NCBI RefSeq assembly: GCF_047948215.1 | Contig: NC_134465.1 | Coordinates: 11,012,522-11,076,521, forward strand | Origin: Lycorma delicatula | Taxonomy: Eukaryota > Arthropoda > Insecta > Hemiptera > Fulgoridae | Reading direction: 5' to 3' | DNA length: 64,000 bases | Shown here: piece by piece, positions 59,999 to 64,000 of the stretch | Layout of the letters: every line of letters starts with the position of its first letter | How positions within the stretch are numbered: position 1 is the first letter of the stretch | The notes under the pieces: generated by a model | The model's input: the letters and a program-made list of their open reading frames with translations, nothing else | Database searches by the model: none | Told to the model about the DNA's origin: nothing | Program-made: the position numbers and the translations under genes

Positions 59999-60469
59999 AT
60001 GGCTGCCTTTGTCAACATTCGTCAACCAAAAACTTACAAAGAAAGGCGAATATTGAGTCCAAGAAGATATGAAGAACTAATTCGTTTTACAAAAGAATCA
60101 GTTGAATTTTTGACGAACGCTTTTTTGGAAGAAAGTAATGAAAAGCGAGGAGGTGCTCTGTCATCGCAACAGAAGATGGAAGTTTTGCGGTACTTATCAG
60201 ACCCTGGATTTCAAAACGGTGTCGGTGATGACTTCGGGATTCACCGTTCTACAGTATGCAAAACTTTCGATTACGTTCTGAATAAAATAAACGAAAAGGC
60301 ATCTGAGTGGATTCACTTCCCACAGAATGCTCATGAGTTAAATGAAGCCAAGAGAAAATGGAGTTCTCGCTTTAAAATGCCGAGCGTAATAGGTGCTGTG
60401 GATTGCACGCACTTAGAAATAAATACGTCACTTTATTTGAGGTCTATAAATATCTTTTCTGACAAATGA
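59999..60469 (+). CDS. Truncated Harbinger-type (HARBI1-like) nuclease
   Basis: A 156-codon open frame. Residues 15-60 contain ILSPRRYEELIRFTKESVEF and residues 54-95 a helical DNA-binding part with QKMEVLRYLSDPGFQNGVGD and FGIHRSTVCKTFDYVLNKI (helix-turn-helix-like). Residues 125-140 contain FKMPSVIGAVDCTHLEINTS, the family's first catalytic Asp (the GAVDCTHI motif). It then ends, whereas family members run to about 350 residues with two more catalytic residues (D and E). The missing part is not found downstream. Start: ATG 30 bases after a LINE tail. Confidence 0.85.
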   Translation: MAAFVNIRQPKTYKERRILSPRRYEELIRFTKESVEFLTNAFLEESNEKRGGALSSQQKMEVLRYLSDPGFQNGVGDDFGIHRSTVCKTFDYVLNKINEKASEWIHFPQNAHELNEAKRKWSSRFKMPSVIGAVDCTHLEINTSLYLRSINIFSDK

Positions 60470-61110
60470 TATCGGTAAACATGTAACACATAAAGATTCG
60501 TAATGAATAAGAGTTTACAGTAAAAATGGATTTTTGTCAATATGAATAGCCTTTTGAGTGGTGGGAATTTTTATAAAACGTAGTTTTCTGAATCTACGTT
60601 CACTTATACTAACATATGTTACTAATCTGTGATTTATGACACGGGTTTTTCATCATATTTTGCCCAATTTTCAACCGATTTGCTTGAAAGTATTATTTTT
60701 AAAATCAGCAAACTATGTTTCATAACAGAAAACAAAAAATTCGCTAATAAAAAACGCGTTAGAAATGCGCAAAGTAATTCTCCAATTAATCAGATACCAA
60801 CATATTTTCGCGGATCATTGTGACGGGAAAAGATTAAAACAAATGAAACGTTTGATGTATTGACAAACGTGTCTGAACATGATGATGTACAGGATATTAA
60901 TCATATAAGTGTTTACTTGATAAGTAAAGAGAATACTGGATAAGTAAAAGCAAAATGGGAAAACTACTGGTAAATACTTGGACAACTACGAATGTTACAA
61001 AAGCGTTTACTTATAAGTAAAAGGTTATTCACTTAGTCTCAAGGGTTTACTTTACTTGACCAGTATTTATTTTAAAGTAAAAAGTATAGTTTATTCACTT
61101 CACTAAATAT

Positions 61111-62400
61111 CTGTAATCGGTTCAATCGATGATATAATAGGTAATTTCTCCACTATCTTAAGTACTTGTTCTGTTCCATCAAATAATAATAATAATACTG
61201 TATTTGCATTTTTTGCATTGACAAATAGCTAAATCAATATAAAGTTGAAAAAATATATATATTTTAGAGAAAAAAAATAAAGAAATGATTACGTAGTTTT
61301 TTTTTTAATAATTCAAATGGGAGTGAAAATATCTTTGAAGGAAAATTTTAGATAGAAATGGTATAAATAATATTTATTACAAAGAATACGACCGGTTTAA
61401 GTACATTAGCAAAGATATAAAACAGCTGCAAACTAGTGTAATAAAAAAACCCGTTAAAAAAAGAAGTAAAACCGAACTGATCTAAGACAAAGCATTCGAC
61501 ATAAATGCAATAATAAATCATCTCTTATTTGTAGACATAATGACAGCTGTCCAAAAAAATTATCTTTTAAAAAAAAGACGGATTGAAATTCCCTATCTCT
61601 TGTACACGTGTAATACGTTTTAATATATATGTATGTATGTGTGTGTGTGTATATATATCTGTGTAGAGAGAAAGGAAGAGTGATTGAGCGAGAAGAAACG
61701 ATTTATGATGAGTTACTAACAAATCTGTTCACTTCTTTAACCCTCTTGGTTTTTTGTATATGTGCTCTAATTGTGCGCCATTATGTCTCAATACATACAC
61801 ACGTACGCGCAGAGGCAAAGCAAAAAATGTTAAGACTGTAGAACTAAAGGAAAGACCTATTTTAATACTAGATTATCTATACGAATATTGTGTTATAAAT
61901 GTTCTAGATTAAACATTTACAAATTTTTTGTATTTCCAAGCGTACAACGTCGAAGGGACACGATGGTTTTTAAAATATTAAAAGCGGGTAATTTTTATTA
62001 ATTTACTATTATTATTTGTAATTAATAATTTTTGTTTTTTGATAATAATTGATATTATTATTATTATTATATGTATTTGGAGCTATATGTAGCTCCACTA
62101 CATATAGTAGTGGAGCTTTGCTGGTTGAAGCAAAAACTTTCATGAATTGAATTAATGAACTGTGAGTCTTTATTACTGTGTGGGTTGATTTTGAACTAAA
62201 TGATTTTATTCAATCGAATGAATAATATTACAAAAATAATAAAATTAAACTTACATTATATAAAATAATATTAAATAAATTTAAGAAATTTTGTTTAACA
62301 ATAATGAGCTTCCCGTGGAGATTGCCTGTGAGGTTGGAGTTGTAAGGTACCTTGTTGCAAGCTAGACTTATCATCACCATCAACTAATAATAAATGGGGT
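61111..62400. other. Unassigned sequence with microsatellite and fold-back
   Basis: 61627-61660 is a mixed (AT)n/(GT)n/(AT)n microsatellite. 62041-62075 is rich in att repeats. 62091-62117 is a perfect fold-back (11-bp arms agctccactac, loop atata) overlapping a second small one (ggagcta...tagctcc). No gene recognised. Confidence 0.6.
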
Positions 62401-62404
62401 GCTC

Positions 62405-63780
62405 CTGTAGCGCTGTTTTGGGAGCACCTTCAATGTGCTGTCCACTGTCACAACATATTTAATTTCTAACTTGTTCAGTACAAACAAATAACATACCCTG
62501 TACTTTATCAGAGCATATCATATTCCCTAAGCGCTCAAAAAACCTGAATAACACATCATTAAACTATGTCATAGCATATTAAATTTTCTAATTTTTCAGC
62601 AAAAATAAATAATACATCCTGAATGTATTACTACTTGCTCAATTCCTTGCCCAAATCCTACTTGCTCGACAAAAAATTAAATACAGCATGCAATACGATA
62701 GCTTACAAGATATGCTGCTAAATCAACAAGAAGCTTGATAATGCATCCGTAACTGTGTCAAAGTATATAGCATTTGCTGCCTCATCAATAAAAGTAGTTA
62801 TTACACCCTGTACTATGTGAGAGCAATATAACATTTTCTCTCGTTCAGTAAAATCATAAATAATATATAAATTATTTATATAACAGTTACCACTTACCGA
62901 CAATCTTTAATAGTAATGTTCCAGCGCTTTAAGATTATTAATCCATCCTCAGGAACAATGATGTGTTATACTTTATTTACGTCACATATCATTAATTATA
63001 CTAAATTGAATTTTATAAAACTTTGAATACTTGTTTGATTAATATAATTCAAACATATATTAAACAATAATTTTAATTCTCAGGACGGTAATACTGCTTC
63101 ATACTAATAAACATAACAATTGAGATCTTCATACTGACATGATGGATAATGTTGACTTTATTTTACCTTTTGACGATCGATTGTTATAATTACATTTTTA
63201 TAAAATTTAATTTAGTATAATTAATGACATGTAAAGTAAATAATTATAAAGCATAACACATCATTGTTCATGAGGATAGATTAATAATCTGAAAGCGCTG
63301 GAACATTACTATTAAAATTTGTCGGGAAGTGGAAACTATTATATAAATAATTTATATATTAATACAAACGGGTCTTGCTTAATAAAATTCATATAAATAA
63401 CATACTCTGTACTAAACCTAAGTGAGCTTATTACATTTCTAACTTGTTTTGTAAAAATATAAATAATATACTCTGCAATATGTCAGAGAATAAATAGGAT
63501 GTACTTGCTGCTTGAACTGCAAGATTTGAAAGAATAAATCCTGTAATTTACCAGAGCATACCGTACTTCCTACTTCTTCAAAAAAGTTAAAAGAAAAATT
63601 AAATAATATTTAATTTTTCTTTTCACTGTGTCGAAATATAACATGTCGATTACCAAAAAATGTTAGTAATATACTTTGTACGATATCTAACCGCAAGACA
63701 ATTTTAACTTGTTTAATAAAACCCTACATAATAACCCTGCACTGTGAAAAACTAACCGATTTACCAACGACAAAGAAAAC
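62405..63780. repeat. Diverged satellite array of about 60-bp period
   Basis: Units recur with a recognisable core: ataccctgtactatgtcaga, then gcatata, a cttgttcagtaaaa-like block and ataaataata. At least 12 degenerate units can be counted: about seven before 62862 (for example starting near 62490, 62550, 62620, 62690, 62740, 62800) and five or six after 63390. They are highly diverged, so this is an old array. It is split by the inverted-repeat element at 62863-63360. Confidence 0.7.
62863..63360. mobile_element. Element with long inverted repeats inserted in the satellite
   Basis: 62863-63015 matches the reverse complement of about 63185-63360 at high similarity, including taatagtaatgttccagcgc, agattattaatc and aacaatgatgtgttat. 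The two arms are separated by about 170 bases. There is no coding sequence. It fits a foldback or MITE-like element. Satellite units resume on both sides, so it inserted after the array formed. Confidence 0.8.
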
Positions 63781-64000
63781 AGAACTCAAACTCAAAGTAA
63801 GTAACTTTCAGAACCACTCAGGCTAAAATCAGAATTCAATTACTAAGCGAATTTACAAGCAAATTGGTCTTCAAATTTCTTATGAAAAAAAAACTAATTA
63901 ATTTTCCAAAGAAAAAGAAAAAATAACTAAATTCCTTAAAATTTCTGACATCAACGAAGTAAGTAGAGTACAAAAATGTAAATATTTGAGAGAAATCATA
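63781..64000. other. Unassigned end of the window
   Basis: AT-rich sequence after the satellite; nothing recognised. Confidence 0.4.

Larger units (their letters stand above)
59640..61110 (+). mobile_element. PIF/Harbinger-type element
   Basis: A Harbinger nuclease frame (59999-60469) lies between flanks rich in repeated gtttactt motifs. The left flank block aagtgaataacctttactta (about 59727-59746) has a reverse complement at about 61016-61036 (taaaaggttattcactt), and further gtgaataaac blocks match in inverted orientation at 59667 and 61090. The exact ends and the 3-bp target duplication could not be fixed. The nuclease is truncated, so the element is dead. Confidence 0.65.

Noticed and set aside
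62405..63780. CRISPR array reading of the 60-bp repeats
   Set aside because: There is no alternation of constant repeats with unique spacers; the whole unit is degenerate, as in an old satellite.

Overview
This is a eukaryotic, intron-bearing, A+T-rich window from an arthropod, most likely an insect. The evidence is the transposon families present (mariner, IS630/Tc1-like, PIF/Harbinger, hAT, an R1-like non-LTR element, an abundant endonuclease/reverse-transcriptase LINE and a tRNA-derived SINE) and insect-like AP-3 delta, KDM2 and filamin exons. I cannot name the species. No rRNA, intact tRNA gene, operon or CRISPR array is visible.

Region 1-37 kb is dominated by one host locus on the minus strand. 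Nine exons of AP-3 complex subunit delta (AP3D1, Drosophila garnet) run from 36941 down to 4007, separated by AT-rich, transposon-filled introns. Splice sites are mostly canonical and exon phases agree between neighbours, but six exons carry a reading-frame break, one has an in-frame stop, one splice junction builds a TGA, and one expected exon and all 5' exons were not found. It is either an intron-retaining pseudogene or a real gene in a low-accuracy assembly; the sequence alone cannot decide. The introns hold decayed IS630/Tc1, mariner, DDE_3 and hAT elements, SINEs and LINE pieces, plus one unidentified exon-like block at 31501-31640.

Region 37-54 kb is a graveyard of mobile elements: mariner remnants, SINEs (one head-to-head pair), two LINEs of one family head to head, and an IS630-like element with a triplicated 36-bp unit. 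It also holds single broken exons resembling KDM2 and filamin and a decayed member of a widespread arthropod repeat-like gene family (52.3-54.0 kb).

Region 54.8-62 kb differs in composition: CpG is frequent here and almost absent in the unique sequence before it. It is nearly gene-free apart from a Harbinger element (ORF 59999-60469) and short LINE pieces. Region 62.4-63.8 kb is a diverged satellite of about 60 bp period, split by a roughly 500-bp element with long inverted arms.

Across the window there are many short perfect fold-backs (arms of 11-16 bp, loops mostly 4-10 bp), two of them interrupting recognisable coding sequence. They look like template-switch inverted duplications.
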